Source: an uncultured bacterium
Lineage (GTDB): Bacteria; Chloroflexota; Anaerolineae; J036; Brachytrichaceae
Direction: 5' to 3'
Assembly (NCBI GenBank): GCA_903921365.1
Contig: CAIXPS010000334.1
Location: forward strand, 1 to 40,713
Length of the DNA stretch: 40,713 bases
The notes under the pieces were generated by a model. That model had not been told where the DNA came from. It saw nothing but the letters and a program-made list of their open reading frames with translations, and did not search any database. This document shows positions 23,857 through 35,323 of the stretch, one piece after another. The translations under genes and the position numbers were made by a program. How positions within the stretch are numbered: the stretch's first letter is position 1; each line of letters begins with the position of its first letter.

Positions 23857-24396
23857 TCAGGCAAACACAATCTCGTCAGCATGTCCGTTGCTGCGCGGGC
23901 AGAAGTGTTCAAGCTCCTTATCAAGCGGTTTTTGGCAAAGCGGGCAGACGGGCCGGCCACGCGCAACGATATCAGTAGACTGGCGGCACATCGCGTCCAT
24001 CTGCGCGCGTGAGCAAAAGAACTTTGTCACCGAGGCGTCTTCTTCGTCCACTTCGTCTGGCACAAGCTCGCGCGCCACCAACACCATCAGATCGTGTTCC
24101 TCATCATAACCAAGACCCATCTGGCCGACGCGATATTCGGGCGTGATCGGCTCTTCCAATCCCATATCCATCTGCAACTGCATGAAACCGGCGCCTTTGG
24201 GGTACTTGGTTCTCAACTCCTCAATCATTTGCTGAATCGCAACTCCAAGCGCCCTTACCTGCTCCTTTTCACACAGCAGTGTTATCAGTGCTGCGCCCTT
24301 GCGCGCCTGCACATAAAAGGTGCGATGGCCTGGCTCTCCCACAGCGTCGGTGGTAATCCGTGTGACTGGGTTCAACTCTATCGTGCTCTTTGGCAT
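23857..24396 (-). CDS. DUF3090 family protein
   Basis: A 179-residue soluble protein matching DUF3090. The start region VGEPGHRTFYVQARKG, the EKEQVRALGVAIQQMIEEL helix and the C-terminal zinc-finger-like CPLCQKPLDKELEHFCPR region are characteristic (Cys pair plus His and Cys). Function is unknown, but the family is strictly linked with SCO1664 proteins, and the 5-base gap here keeps that link. TAAAAT stands 6 bases before the ATG and there is no ribosome site, so the transcript is probably leaderless. Confidence 0.88.
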   Translation of the reverse strand: MPKSTIELNPVTRITTDAVGEPGHRTFYVQARKGAALITLLCEKEQVRALGVAIQQMIEELRTKYPKGAGFMQLQMDMGLEEPITPEYRVGQMGLGYDEEHDLMVLVARELVPDEVDEEDASVTKFFCSRAQMDAMCRQSTDIVARGRPVCPLCQKPLDKELEHFCPRSNGHADEIVFA

Positions 24397-24562
24397 GCTC
24401 GAATTTTACACCTGTGTTAGTATGCTCTAATTCATTCCGTGGTTTTATTCTTGGCTTTATCTTTTTTATCTGGCATGTCGCTGTTGCAATTGTTGACGCG
24501 CCCTTGTGTGATGGAAGTGCGCGATCATGTGCAGGCGAACAACTGCCGCACTGAGGTGTTCA

Positions 24563-25636
24563 ATGCGGGTTTCATCATCACTTGTCACTGTGCTCCGCGT
24601 GTGCGGAGCGCTCATCTTTGGGTTATTGGGCTGGTACGTGGCCGATCTCATTCCATTTACTGGCCTGCCGGTTCCGCTTAATAACACGCTTGTCTTTCAT
24701 GCGATCATGGGCGTCGGCGTCGGCATCGTAGCCACCGTCCTTGTGCCGCCGATCTTGTCGGCGCAATTGCGGCGTTTTCTCGACGAGGTCAGCCGGGCAA
24801 GCGGCGCACAGATCATCGCCGATTTCGTCGGGTTCACCACCGGTCTTTTGATCGCGGCATTGCTGGCGTTCCCGCTGGCGTTGCTCCCCGATCCATTTCG
24901 GCAGGTGCTGCCGCTGCTATCAGCCATCATTTTTGCCTACACCGGCGTGATCATCATGAACACGCACTACCGCGAAATTTTCACGATGGTCAATATCCGC
25001 GTGCCATCAGGTAAAATTGATGAGCCTGTGGCGTTGCGCCCCGCGTTCAGGGAACCGCTCCTGCTGGACACCAGCGTCATCATTGACGGCCGGATAGCAG
25101 ATATCAGCAGCACCGGATTCCTGCGCGGCGACTTGATTGTCCCCCGCTTCGTGTTGAATGAGTTGCAGTATGTGGCTGATTCCGCGGACGGCATGCGGCG
25201 CGCGCGCGGCCGGCGCGGGATGGACGTGCTGAAGCGCTTGCAAAAGGATGCAGCGACGCCGGTGAAAATCGTTGACGACGATCCGAGCGGCAGCAATGCA
25301 GTTGACGAGAAGCTGGTGATGCTGGCGAAACAATGGACTTGTCCGATTGTGACGAACGACTACAACCTGAACAAGGTCGCATCGTTGCAGGGCGTGACGG
25401 TATTGAATATAAACGAGTTGGCGAATGCGGTAAAGTCGGTGCTGCTGCCCGGAGAAATACTGACTGTGCGGGTGATACAGGAAGGCAAGGAAAACGGCCA
25501 GGGCGTCGGATATCTTGATGATGGGACGATGGTCGTCATTGAGGATGGCCGCGCTCACTTGAATCGCTCGATTAATGTGACAGTAACCAAAGTGCTGCAA
25601 ACGGCGGCTGGGAAAATGATATTCGCCAAACCTTGA
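24563..25636 (+). CDS. PIN-TRAM domain membrane protein (YacL-like)
   Basis: A 357-residue protein with four hydrophobic segments (about residues 5-25, 40-60, 85-105 and 115-135). A PIN domain (LLDTSVIIDGRIADI, about residue 170, with later ETG-like acidic residues in SNAVDEKLV and VTNDYNLNKVA) and a C-terminal TRAM domain (ILTVRVIQEGKENGQGVGYLDDGTMVVI) follow. It is probably a membrane-tethered RNase; YacL is its Bacillus counterpart. ATG 24563 with GAGGTG upstream is preferred to the longer GTG-type frame. In Gram-positive genomes this gene often neighbours cysS, as here. Confidence 0.9.
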   Translation: MRVSSSLVTVLRVCGALIFGLLGWYVADLIPFTGLPVPLNNTLVFHAIMGVGVGIVATVLVPPILSAQLRRFLDEVSRASGAQIIADFVGFTTGLLIAALLAFPLALLPDPFRQVLPLLSAIIFAYTGVIIMNTHYREIFTMVNIRVPSGKIDEPVALRPAFREPLLLDTSVIIDGRIADISSTGFLRGDLIVPRFVLNELQYVADSADGMRRARGRRGMDVLKRLQKDAATPVKIVDDDPSGSNAVDEKLVMLAKQWTCPIVTNDYNLNKVASLQGVTVLNINELANAVKSVLLPGEILTVRVIQEGKENGQGVGYLDDGTMVVIEDGRAHLNRSINVTVTKVLQTAAGKMIFAKP

Positions 25637-25658
25637 GAAAGAGATCTGTATAAAAGAT

Positions 25659-28451
<2,793 letters not shown>

Positions 28452-28467
28452 TCCATCCGCGTCGGTA

Positions 28468-28490
28468 GGGGTAACCCTTGCGGTTACCCC
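28468..28490 (+). terminator. Hairpin after eno
   Basis: GGGGTAACC and GGTTACCCC pair as a perfect 9-bp stem with loop CTTGC, 17 bases after the eno stop, followed by CTTTCC. The T tract is poor, so this may be a weak terminator or an mRNA-stabilising hairpin. A further GCCTG/CAGGC pair lies near 28528-28548. Confidence 0.5.
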
Positions 28491-28568
28491 CTTTCCGCGC
28501 AACGGCGTGGGTTGCCCCTGCACACTGCCTGACAATATCAAACAGGCAACCCCGAAACGTGCAGGGCG

Positions 28569-29513
28569 CTACAACTGGATTCCCATCGTCCACTCCCAGA
28601 CGCTGCCAGCCGCGACCGTTGAACACTCGCCGCGCGTCTTCGCGACATTCAAATCATCGAACGACGCGGTGCACGGCTCGATGAAGATGTTGTACAGGTC
28701 GCCCCATCCGCCTTCATTCAACAGGATGCCGAGATACGGCACAGTGTCATTGGAGAACGAGACGGTCAACGTCAAACCGCTGCGCGGGTACGTGAGCGCG
28801 CACCAGCCGGCCGGCATGCGCCCTTTGACAAAGTACTTGTCCGCATCACGCGCAGAGGGCGGGCGCACCCGGCTGAGGTCGCGCTCCGATCCATCGGGCA
28901 GGCGCGCCACCGGCCAGTCGAGGATGTCGCCATAGTTGCCGAGGGCGCCGTTGAAACTGAGCCGGTTGACGATGTGGTTTACGCCAGGCGGCAGCACGAT
29001 CTCAGCCCCCTCCTCCAACACGATCATCATGTGGGCAGCCCACATGAAATCCATGGCAAAAGGCGATTCGTTCGTCAGCCGATATCGCCACTGCAATGAG
29101 CGCTCCCCGTCGAATGCAATCCACTTCTCGATCCGGTACGGGAAACGCACGCCGCGCGTCTGCATGTGCAGGCTGCCGGCGTCGACGTCGCACTGCCATG
29201 GCAGGCTCCATACCTCGCCGTGGTCGGGGATGGGCGTGCCCTTCCATGGGTATGACTGGTAGAAGCACGCGTCAATGGTCGGGAACATGTCGTCGAACCC
29301 GCTGCACTCGCCGGCCACGTAGTCGCCGTCGTAGGGCTGGCGCAGGTAGGCCGCGCCGGGGCGCTGCACGAGCAGTTCGAGGTCGAGCGGTTTGTATCGC
29401 AGCGACGCCATCTTTGCGCCGATCCCAGGCAGGAACTGCGCCGCGATGACAGCGGACTCGATTGTGACGGCCGGTTGATCTTTGTAGACCGATTCATTGA
29501 TTTGGGTTGTCAT
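28569..29513 (-). CDS. Aldose-1-epimerase-like / DUF4432-type sugar-binding protein
   Basis: A 314-residue beta-sandwich protein of the galactose mutarotase superfamily. The VIAAQFLPGIGAKMASLRYK start, GECSGFDDMFPTID, WSLPWQCDVD and WAAHMMIVLEEGAEIVLP segments suit this fold. Members interconvert sugar anomers or bind sugars; the classical catalytic His/Glu pair is not clearly recognised, so activity is uncertain. It lies 33 bases after the esterase gene on the same strand. Confidence 0.75.
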   Translation of the reverse strand: MTTQINESVYKDQPAVTIESAVIAAQFLPGIGAKMASLRYKPLDLELLVQRPGAAYLRQPYDGDYVAGECSGFDDMFPTIDACFYQSYPWKGTPIPDHGEVWSLPWQCDVDAGSLHMQTRGVRFPYRIEKWIAFDGERSLQWRYRLTNESPFAMDFMWAAHMMIVLEEGAEIVLPPGVNHIVNRLSFNGALGNYGDILDWPVARLPDGSERDLSRVRPPSARDADKYFVKGRMPAGWCALTYPRSGLTLTVSFSNDTVPYLGILLNEGGWGDLYNIFIEPCTASFDDLNVAKTRGECSTVAAGSVWEWTMGIQL

Positions 29514-29546
29514 GGCTGTAAATCCTTGATACCAGGCTGAAATCGC

Positions 29547-30470
29547 TCACATTCCTTTAGACATTCCTTTAGAATAGTCGCGCCAAAGCCAGCGCATGGT
29601 GTCCGGGAAGATCGCTCCGCCGTGCTTGAGTGTGTGCCCAGCCTCGCCAAAGACGAACTGATAGTCATACTCCCGGTAAGCAAGCGCGGCAGCCATATCC
29701 CGGTTCGCGATGGGCCAACAGCCGAAAATGACGTCGATATCTTGCGCGCCTGTCTGCAAAAACACCCGCAGTGATCTGGCCTTTGTCTTGCGGATCAAAG
29801 AGGGGTAGACATGCCCGCCACGAATGTCTGCAAAACTGCCGCAGTGACTCACGACCTTACGGAATGCGTCGGGGCGTTCCCATGCGACAGTGAAGGCACA
29901 AATCCCGCCGGAACTGATGCCGCATATCCCGCGACCCGCCGGGTCTATGGTGATGTTGCATTGCTTCCCGATCTCCGGGAGCAGCTCCTCAATAAGGAAT
30001 CTGGCGTAACGGTCGCCCAGTGAGTCGTATTCGAAGCTGCGATTGTCGGTTCCACCATACAACGGGTTGCCCGGCCCTTTATCGCCAGGACTGACAAACA
30101 GGCCAATCGTCACCGGCATATCCCCTGTATGGATCAGGTTATCGAAGACGACAGGCGCGTTTAGTTCCGGGCCAAGGTATGATTTGCCGTCCTGAAACAC
30201 CATCAGGCAGGCGGGTTGCGAGCCGTCATACTGCTGCGGCATATACAGCCAGTAGTCGCGCTCGGTCCCGGGATAGATGCGCTCGCTCTTCCAGTGATAC
30301 TGGGTGATCGTCCCATGTGGCACACCCTCCTGCAACAGGGAGTCCGGACCGAGCGTGTACTGTGCATCGGCGTCTCTGCCGGCGGCAAAAGCAGCTTTGT
30401 CTTTTTCCGAGATTCCCATGGGTATCTGCTCCTCGATGGCAGGTAGTGGATCGCTTGCAGAATCTTTCAT
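29547..30470 (-). CDS. Fes-type esterase (alpha/beta-hydrolase, enterochelin esterase-like)
   Basis: A 307-residue alpha/beta hydrolase of the esterase D/Fes family. The nucleophile is in GICGISSGGICAF (GxSxG, about residue 185), preceded by RFLIEELLPEIGKQ. The catalytic His is probably in FGEAGHTLKHG. Family members cleave siderophore or carbohydrate esters; the substrate here is unknown. No signal peptide is seen. ATG 30470 is chosen because AGGAG lies upstream and the 26-codon ORF ends on it (TGATG). Confidence 0.85.
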   Translation of the reverse strand: MKDSASDPLPAIEEQIPMGISEKDKAAFAAGRDADAQYTLGPDSLLQEGVPHGTITQYHWKSERIYPGTERDYWLYMPQQYDGSQPACLMVFQDGKSYLGPELNAPVVFDNLIHTGDMPVTIGLFVSPGDKGPGNPLYGGTDNRSFEYDSLGDRYARFLIEELLPEIGKQCNITIDPAGRGICGISSGGICAFTVAWERPDAFRKVVSHCGSFADIRGGHVYPSLIRKTKARSLRVFLQTGAQDIDVIFGCWPIANRDMAAALAYREYDYQFVFGEAGHTLKHGGAIFPDTMRWLWRDYSKGMSKGM

Positions 30471-30550
30471 CACTCTATTCTCCTGGCATATAGCATGCAA
30501 CCGATGGCATTCATCTGTAACCGATTCCTGTTGAATTGGGCGCTGTTCAT
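30470..30550 (-). CDS. Possible 26-aa upstream ORF of the esterase gene
   Basis: A 26-codon ORF with TAGAGG five to six bases before its ATG (30550-30548) ends in a TGA that overlaps the esterase ATG (TGATG). The peptide is short, basic and unlike any known leader. If translated it would couple to the esterase, but expression is not established. Confidence 0.35.
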   Translation of the reverse strand: MNSAQFNRNRLQMNAIGCMLYARRIE

Positions 30551-30664
30551 AATAACCTCTACTTTAGTACAGATTTGGGTCGTGACGCTCGTCGGTGGGC
30601 GCATTCTAGTGCGATGTCAAATCGTGATACATATAGAATCAGGTCAGGAAAGTGTGTCCCAGAC

Positions 30665-32503
30665 ATGACATTCGCACAAATACTCGTCATCTTAATCGTT
30701 GCAATCCCGCTGCTCTTCGTCGCGCTGAACCGGCTGCGCGTGGATATCGGCGCGCTTATCATCGCTGCCGGGCTCGGGCTGGCGCAGTTCGCCGGGATGG
30801 GCATACTGGGCGCCGCGAACACGCCCGGCGATGCAGTCAAGGCCATATCGGGACTCGGCCAGCCGGTCGTTGTCACGCTGTTCAGCCTGTTCATTATCAC
30901 GCGCAGCCTGGATGTCACCGGCGTGACCCGGTTGATCGCGCGGCGGTTGTTGGCCGTCGGCGGCAAGTCAGAAATGCGCCTGATCCTCCTGTTCACCGCC
31001 GCGACTGCCCTTTTGTCACTGGTCATGAACAACCTGGCCGCTGGCGCGCTGATGCTACCCAGCGCGCTGGAGGCCGCCCGCCGCACCGGCATCCGGCCCA
31101 GCAAGCTGCTCATCCCAGTCGCTTATGGCAGCCTGCTCGGCGGGGCCGCGACGTACTTCACCACCGCAAACATCATCGCAAGCAACCTGCTGTTGACGGC
31201 GAATCCGCCGCAGACGCCGCTGGGCATCTTCGACTTCACCCCCACCGGCGGGTTGATCGCGCTTGCGGGCATCGCGTTCCTGGCGCTGTTTGGCAAAAGA
31301 CTGTTGCCCAACCGCGCGCCGACCGAAGAACAACTGATGGTGCGTCACACAAGCAGTGACCTGGAAGACATGTATCAGTTGGGCGAACGGCTGTGGGAAG
31401 TGCGTGTGCTGCCAAACACACCACTGGCGGGCGCGCGCCTGGGCGACACCGGCATCGGCGACCGGCTCGGCCTCACCGTTGCGGCCATCTGGCGCGGCCA
31501 TCAGGCCCTCTTCGCGCCGCCAGACAGCCAGATCATCAACACGGGCGACCTGTTGCTCATCGTCGGGCGCGAGGAACGCGTCAGCCAACTGGTCGCGCTG
31601 GGCGCGGTCATCGGGCGCGAGCCGCCCGTGGGTCATATCAGCGATCGCGGTGTCTCGTTGATCGAGGTGATTCTTGCGCCGCACTCGCGCGTAGAAGGCC
31701 GGACGTTGCGCGAACTCGACTTCCGCCGCAACTTCGGGTTCACGGCGGTGGCGCTGTTGCGCGGGAGCCGCAGCTATCGCACCGACGTGGGCAGTTTTAA
31801 GCTCACCCCCGGCGACTCGCTGCTGATGGTCGGCTCGCCCGATCAGTTGCGCCGGCTGCGCAATAACGCCGACTTCATCGTCCTTGAGCCGGATGCCAGC
31901 GACCAGCCTATCCAGAAGCGCCGGGCTATTCTCACCGGACTGATCCTCGTCGCAGCCATTGGGCTCTCGGTGGCAGGCTTTCCTGTTTTTCTGGCCATGT
32001 TGATTGGCGCAATCCTGTTGATCGTCACCGGTCTGTTGTCGATGGAAGACGCCTACCGCGCAATGGAGTGGCGCGCCATTTTCCTGATCGCGGGCATGTA
32101 TAGCGTTAGTGTCGCGATGGTGCAAACCGGGCTGGCCACACTGATCGGCAATGGCGTGTTGACAATCGTCAGCCCGCTTGGGCCGCTCGGGCTAGCCGCT
32201 GGATCCTACCTCCTGACGGCGGTGTTGACGCAATTCATGGGCGGGCAGGTGACAGCGCTTGTGACCGGCCCGATTGCCATCAGCGCAGCGATCAGTATGA
32301 ACACCAGCCCGCAGGCCATGGCGGTCGCGGCGGCTATCGGCTGTTCCGCCGCATTCCTCACACCCATCGCCCACCCGGTGAACATCCTGGTGATGGGGCC
32401 GGGCAACTACCGCTTCAGCGACTTCCTGCGCGCCGGGCTTTGGCTGACGGTGTTGTCCTTCATTTTTCTCATGCTCGGCATGATCCTCTTCTGGGGTCTG
32501 TAA
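30665..32503 (+). CDS. SLC13-family permease with RCK/TrkA_C domains
   Basis: A 612-residue ion-coupled permease of the SLC13/DASS type, transporting anions such as sulfate or dicarboxylates. The N-terminal membrane part has several helices, including one starting at residue 4, and VMNNLAAGALMLPSAL is the substrate-site hairpin type. Two TrkA_C-like cytosolic domains occupy about residues 235-310 and 325-400. A second membrane block ends at GCSAAFLTPIAHPVNILVMGPG. ATG 30665 is preferred to the longer frame, which would add an unrelated N-terminus; AGGAAAG is upstream with long spacing. Which anion it carries is not evident. Confidence 0.88.
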   Translation: MTFAQILVILIVAIPLLFVALNRLRVDIGALIIAAGLGLAQFAGMGILGAANTPGDAVKAISGLGQPVVVTLFSLFIITRSLDVTGVTRLIARRLLAVGGKSEMRLILLFTAATALLSLVMNNLAAGALMLPSALEAARRTGIRPSKLLIPVAYGSLLGGAATYFTTANIIASNLLLTANPPQTPLGIFDFTPTGGLIALAGIAFLALFGKRLLPNRAPTEEQLMVRHTSSDLEDMYQLGERLWEVRVLPNTPLAGARLGDTGIGDRLGLTVAAIWRGHQALFAPPDSQIINTGDLLLIVGREERVSQLVALGAVIGREPPVGHISDRGVSLIEVILAPHSRVEGRTLRELDFRRNFGFTAVALLRGSRSYRTDVGSFKLTPGDSLLMVGSPDQLRRLRNNADFIVLEPDASDQPIQKRRAILTGLILVAAIGLSVAGFPVFLAMLIGAILLIVTGLLSMEDAYRAMEWRAIFLIAGMYSVSVAMVQTGLATLIGNGVLTIVSPLGPLGLAAGSYLLTAVLTQFMGGQVTALVTGPIAISAAISMNTSPQAMAVAAAIGCSAAFLTPIAHPVNILVMGPGNYRFSDFLRAGLWLTVLSFIFLMLGMILFWGL

Positions 32504-32507
32504 CTCT

Positions 32508-32544
32508 GTCACTTTTTGCGGATCGCTGCATCTAACAAAGTGAC
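32508..32544. repeat. Inverted repeat after SLC13 gene
   Basis: GTCACTTT (32508-32515) and AAAGTGAC (32537-32544) are exact complements separated by 21 bases. They lie between the permease and FmdB genes and could be a weak terminator or processing site. Confidence 0.4.
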
Positions 32545-32574
32545 ATCACATACTTTGAAGAGGTACAACAACCC

Positions 32575-32784
32575 ATGCCGATCTTTGAATTCGACTGCAT
32601 CACCTGCGGCAAGCCATTCGAGAAACTGGTGCGCAACAGCAACCTGCCGATCGAAAACATCGCCTGCCCGTCCTGCGGCAGCAAACGCGTGCTGAAGAAG
32701 CTATCCACTTTCGCCGCCAAAGCCAGTGGCGGCGGCAACTCGACCGCTGCGAGCGCCAGCGACTGTTCCACCGGTGGAACCTGA
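32575..32784 (+). CDS. FmdB family zinc-ribbon protein
   Basis: A 69-residue protein with the FmdB/zf-ribbon pattern MPIFEFDCITCGKPFE...CPSCGSKRVLKK (two CxxC knuckles, Cys8/Cys11 and Cys31/Cys34). A flexible Gly/Ser tail carries a terminal Cys. Such proteins are thought to be zinc-binding regulators or RNA-associated small proteins. The ATG follows AGAGG. It is separated from the rhodanese gene by a tandem repeat and a strong inverted repeat. Confidence 0.88.
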   Translation: MPIFEFDCITCGKPFEKLVRNSNLPIENIACPSCGSKRVLKKLSTFAAKASGGGNSTAASASDCSTGGT

Positions 32785-32835
32785 GGACTCCGTCGACCCA
32801 GCCGGTCGTGAACCGGTTTCAAGAATTTCCGCGAA

Positions 32836-32884
32836 AGATGTATAACGAGATGTATAACGATATTGGCGCAGAGTCGCCAATATC
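32836..32884. repeat. Tandem 12-mer with -10-like sequences and 10-bp inverted repeat
   Basis: AGATGTATAACG occurs twice in tandem (32836-32847 and 32848-32859), giving two TATAAC boxes. It is followed at once by GATATTGGCG (32859-32868) and CGCCAATATC (32875-32884), a perfect 10-bp inverted repeat with a 6-base loop. The rhodanese ribosome site (AGGGAG) starts 4 bases later. This may be a promoter with an operator or a translational control hairpin. Confidence 0.6.
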
Positions 32885-32904
32885 TGCAGGGAGACATTGA
32901 AGCA

Positions 32905-33369
32905 GTGAGTAAGAAGACACAGTCAAAAGGCCGCCCCGCTCGGCCCAGCCGCAGCCGTTTTCCCGTGTGGGCCTTCGTCGTCGTCGCCGTCGTGCTCATC
33001 GCCGCAGTTGCAGCAGTCGTGTTGACACAGAATGCTGGAAACACCGCCGCGAGCCTGCCGTCGACAATCACCGTCAGCGAGGCAGCGACAAAGCGCACTG
33101 CCGGCGCGTACATCCTGGACGTGCGCGAGCCGTCCGAATGGGTGGATTATCACGTGCCTGGCTCGACGCAAATTCCGCTTGGCTCGCTCGCCAGCCGGGT
33201 TAGTGAGGTGCCAAAGGATAAGGACGTCGTCGTGGTATGCCACTCTGGCAACCGCAGCCAATCGGGCCGCGATATCCTGCTCAAAGCCGGATTCACCCGC
33301 GTGACGAGCATGTCCGGCGGACTGGTGGAATGGGGCAATCAGGGACTACCGCTGGTCAAGGGGCAATAA
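32905..33369 (+). CDS. Membrane-anchored rhodanese-domain protein
   Basis: A 154-residue protein with an N-terminal basic stretch, one transmembrane helix (about residues 15-40) and an extracytoplasmic rhodanese domain. The active-site loop VVCHSGNRSQSG carries the catalytic Cys. YILDVREPSEW and YHVPGSTQIPLGSL are the usual rhodanese motifs. It could transfer sulfane sulfur or act in thiol chemistry outside the membrane. GTG 32905 is the chosen start with AGGGAG 11 bases upstream. Its 3' end overlaps the CAP gene on the other strand by 14 bases. Confidence 0.88.
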   Translation: MSKKTQSKGRPARPSRSRFPVWAFVVVAVVLIAAVAAVVLTQNAGNTAASLPSTITVSEAATKRTAGAYILDVREPSEWVDYHVPGSTQIPLGSLASRVSEVPKDKDVVVVCHSGNRSQSGRDILLKAGFTRVTSMSGGLVEWGNQGLPLVKGQ

Positions 33370-34195
33370 CGAGCGGGATAAACGCGGTGGGCGATCGCCA
33401 GGTGGCACACTGGTCGAACATATTCATCACGACGATGGACGCATACGGCCACGATGAACTGAACGGCCCTTGATATGGCCCGCCCTTCGCGACGCCGATT
33501 CCCATAAATCCCTCTTTGCCGGCACTCCCATTATTGTCGATGTAGGGGTACCACAGAATGGCGTGGCGATGTCCCCAGGCGCTGCCGCTATCGGCGTACA
33601 TCCATAGATAAATGGCCATCTCGACCTGGTAAGTCAGGCGGTTGTTGTTGGTGCTGACGCTGACATACAGATTCTCGCCAACGGACAAAAAGTCGTGACA
33701 CGAGTTGATCGCGCTGATGCTGTTCATGCGCGCCCATGGATCCTTCCCATCCACCGTGTGACCCCATTTATTGTTTGTCAGCAGATAGTTGGCATAGTTG
33801 CGCGCCACGTTAGTGACGTTGGTTTCTATGTCCTGGAGGGGCAACAACCCTATGGTGGCGGCGCCCATGCGGTCGGTGCGCTCGCGGTTGACCAGCCACA
33901 GCCCGCGTTCGCTGTCATTCATCTCGTCCCAGGTTTCCTGTTCGGGCATTTCGAGCATTCGGATGGATGTGCCCAACTGCGAGTTCTCCGCTGCGCGCGC
34001 CGCGTTGAAGGCGCTTTGCACATTAGCGACGCTGGTAAATTGGCTGGGGCTGGCAGCGGTGTCAGCAGTGGGGTCTGCGGGATAGTTGCGCACTGGCGCT
34101 TCGCCTTCGGCATGCGCCGACCGAATAGGAATCATTCGCGCAAATGTCAAGATGATCCCAAGCAGTATGATGATGCGAAAGACTGTGCGAAACAT
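33356..34195 (-). CDS. Secreted CAP-domain (SCP/PR1-like) protein
   Basis: A 279-residue protein with a signal peptide (basic MFRTVFR, hydrophobic IIILLGIILTF, cut near SAHAEG) and a CAP domain. Typical features are LWLVNRERTDRMG, NYANYLLTNNKWGHTVDG, SVGENLYVS and GSAWGHRHAILWYPY, the last two holding the usual His/Glu pocket residues. Members are extracellular and of mixed or unknown function. ATG 34195 fits the signal peptide, but the best ribosome site (AAGGAGG, 34238-34232) is 36 bases upstream and would serve an in-frame ATT at 34225. The start is therefore open. Confidence 0.83.
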   Translation of the reverse strand: MFRTVFRIIILLGIILTFARMIPIRSAHAEGEAPVRNYPADPTADTAASPSQFTSVANVQSAFNAARAAENSQLGTSIRMLEMPEQETWDEMNDSERGLWLVNRERTDRMGAATIGLLPLQDIETNVTNVARNYANYLLTNNKWGHTVDGKDPWARMNSISAINSCHDFLSVGENLYVSVSTNNNRLTYQVEMAIYLWMYADSGSAWGHRHAILWYPYIDNNGSAGKEGFMGIGVAKGGPYQGPFSSSWPYASIVVMNMFDQCATWRSPTAFIPLVIAP

Positions 34196-34340
34196 AATAT
34201 GAACCACCCAGTTGATTAAACAAATTGTTATCCTCCTTGTGGGTGTGGACACTGACCAAACCGCGTATTTGTGTCATTGTTCCGCCCGATGGCGACCGAG
34301 CCATCGGTTTAGCATGCTGTTTGCAGGGTATGGCGGCGAA

Positions 34341-35231
34341 CTAATACGTCCACGCAACCGAATCAGGGCGCGGGCAGTGGCGTGCTTCATCCCAGTCCGA
34401 CGGTGCCGTCTCGGCCACCACGCGTGGGCGGATCGTGCACGCCCTGCCGGGCGTGCAGGCGCGGCAGGGCGGGTAGCCGTCGAGGCCATCGCGCAACGCC
34501 TCAGCCACGACCTCATAACAGTCGTGTAACGCAAACAGCGTCGCTCGGCACGCGCCGATTTGCCCGGTGCGATCCAGCCCGCGCGCCTGCATGTGAGCGG
34601 CATAGCGGGTGTGGTCTGTTATCGGGCAGGCGTGTTCGCGCCACCCCCACGTCCGTCCCATGACGCGCCGGCCATCTGGCAAAAGCACCGGGTACGCCTC
34701 GGTGCGTCGACCCAGGCATGGCGCTGCGGTGGACATCTCGACAACGTGGTGAAATGTGTTGGATCCGTACCCGACGCCCAGCAGCAGCGCATGCCCGCCG
34801 TCAGCGTGCAACAGCCCCAACGGCGACTGTGGCCCCATCGTCAGCGCGCGGTGATGCCCGGCGATATAGCGGCCGGCGTTTGCGCCCCAGGCGGCGAAAG
34901 CGTGCGTCGGGTCAAGGCTGCGGGTCACGCCTGACAATCGCCAGAAGTGATCGGGGATGGCTCCGTTGAGCGTGCGCGTCGTCCGTGGGTCGAAGACGCC
35001 TGCGCCGCCCGGCTCGAACGGCGCGCCATGGTTGAATGTGGGCATGAGCAGCGTTCCGGCAGGCGTGATCACATCCATTAACGCGGCGACGACAGTTGCG
35101 GCGCCGCCATCCACCCTCCCAAAGCTGCGCAGGGAAGAGTGAACCATTAATCCCATACCGGCGTGAACGCCGATATTGCGCAGACCAGAAGCGATGTCGT
35201 CGCGAGTCAGAGGCTGTTGAGGGCGATCCAT
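34341..35231 (-). CDS. AAC(3)-family N-acetyltransferase
   Basis: A 296-residue member of the aminoglycoside 3-N-acetyltransferase/YokD family. MVHSSLRSFGRVDGGAATVV, LLMPTFNHGAPF, SLDPTHAFAAWG and GPQSPLGLLHADGG match the fold. It would move acetyl from acetyl-CoA to an amine; whether the target is an antibiotic or an endogenous metabolite is unknown. The C-terminus has an unusual cysteine cluster (YPPCRACTPGRACTIRP). ATG 35231 is supported by the family start; TATACT is 6 bases upstream and there is no ribosome site, which suggests a leaderless message. Confidence 0.85.
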   Translation of the reverse strand: MDRPQQPLTRDDIASGLRNIGVHAGMGLMVHSSLRSFGRVDGGAATVVAALMDVITPAGTLLMPTFNHGAPFEPGGAGVFDPRTTRTLNGAIPDHFWRLSGVTRSLDPTHAFAAWGANAGRYIAGHHRALTMGPQSPLGLLHADGGHALLLGVGYGSNTFHHVVEMSTAAPCLGRRTEAYPVLLPDGRRVMGRTWGWREHACPITDHTRYAAHMQARGLDRTGQIGACRATLFALHDCYEVVAEALRDGLDGYPPCRACTPGRACTIRPRVVAETAPSDWDEARHCPRPDSVAWTY

Positions 35232-35323
35232 CACACCAGTATAGTCATCCGTAGAACAACTCAGTTGCTTCGTTTGTCGCCTCGGTCGCACAGACCGTGT
35301 CCGGGTAAACCGCATAGGTGATA

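Noticed and set aside
31055-32125. Minus-strand 356-aa frame opposite the SLC13 gene
   Set aside because: Composition is unlike a protein (His/Gln/Arg-rich) and the plus strand codes for a convincing permease.
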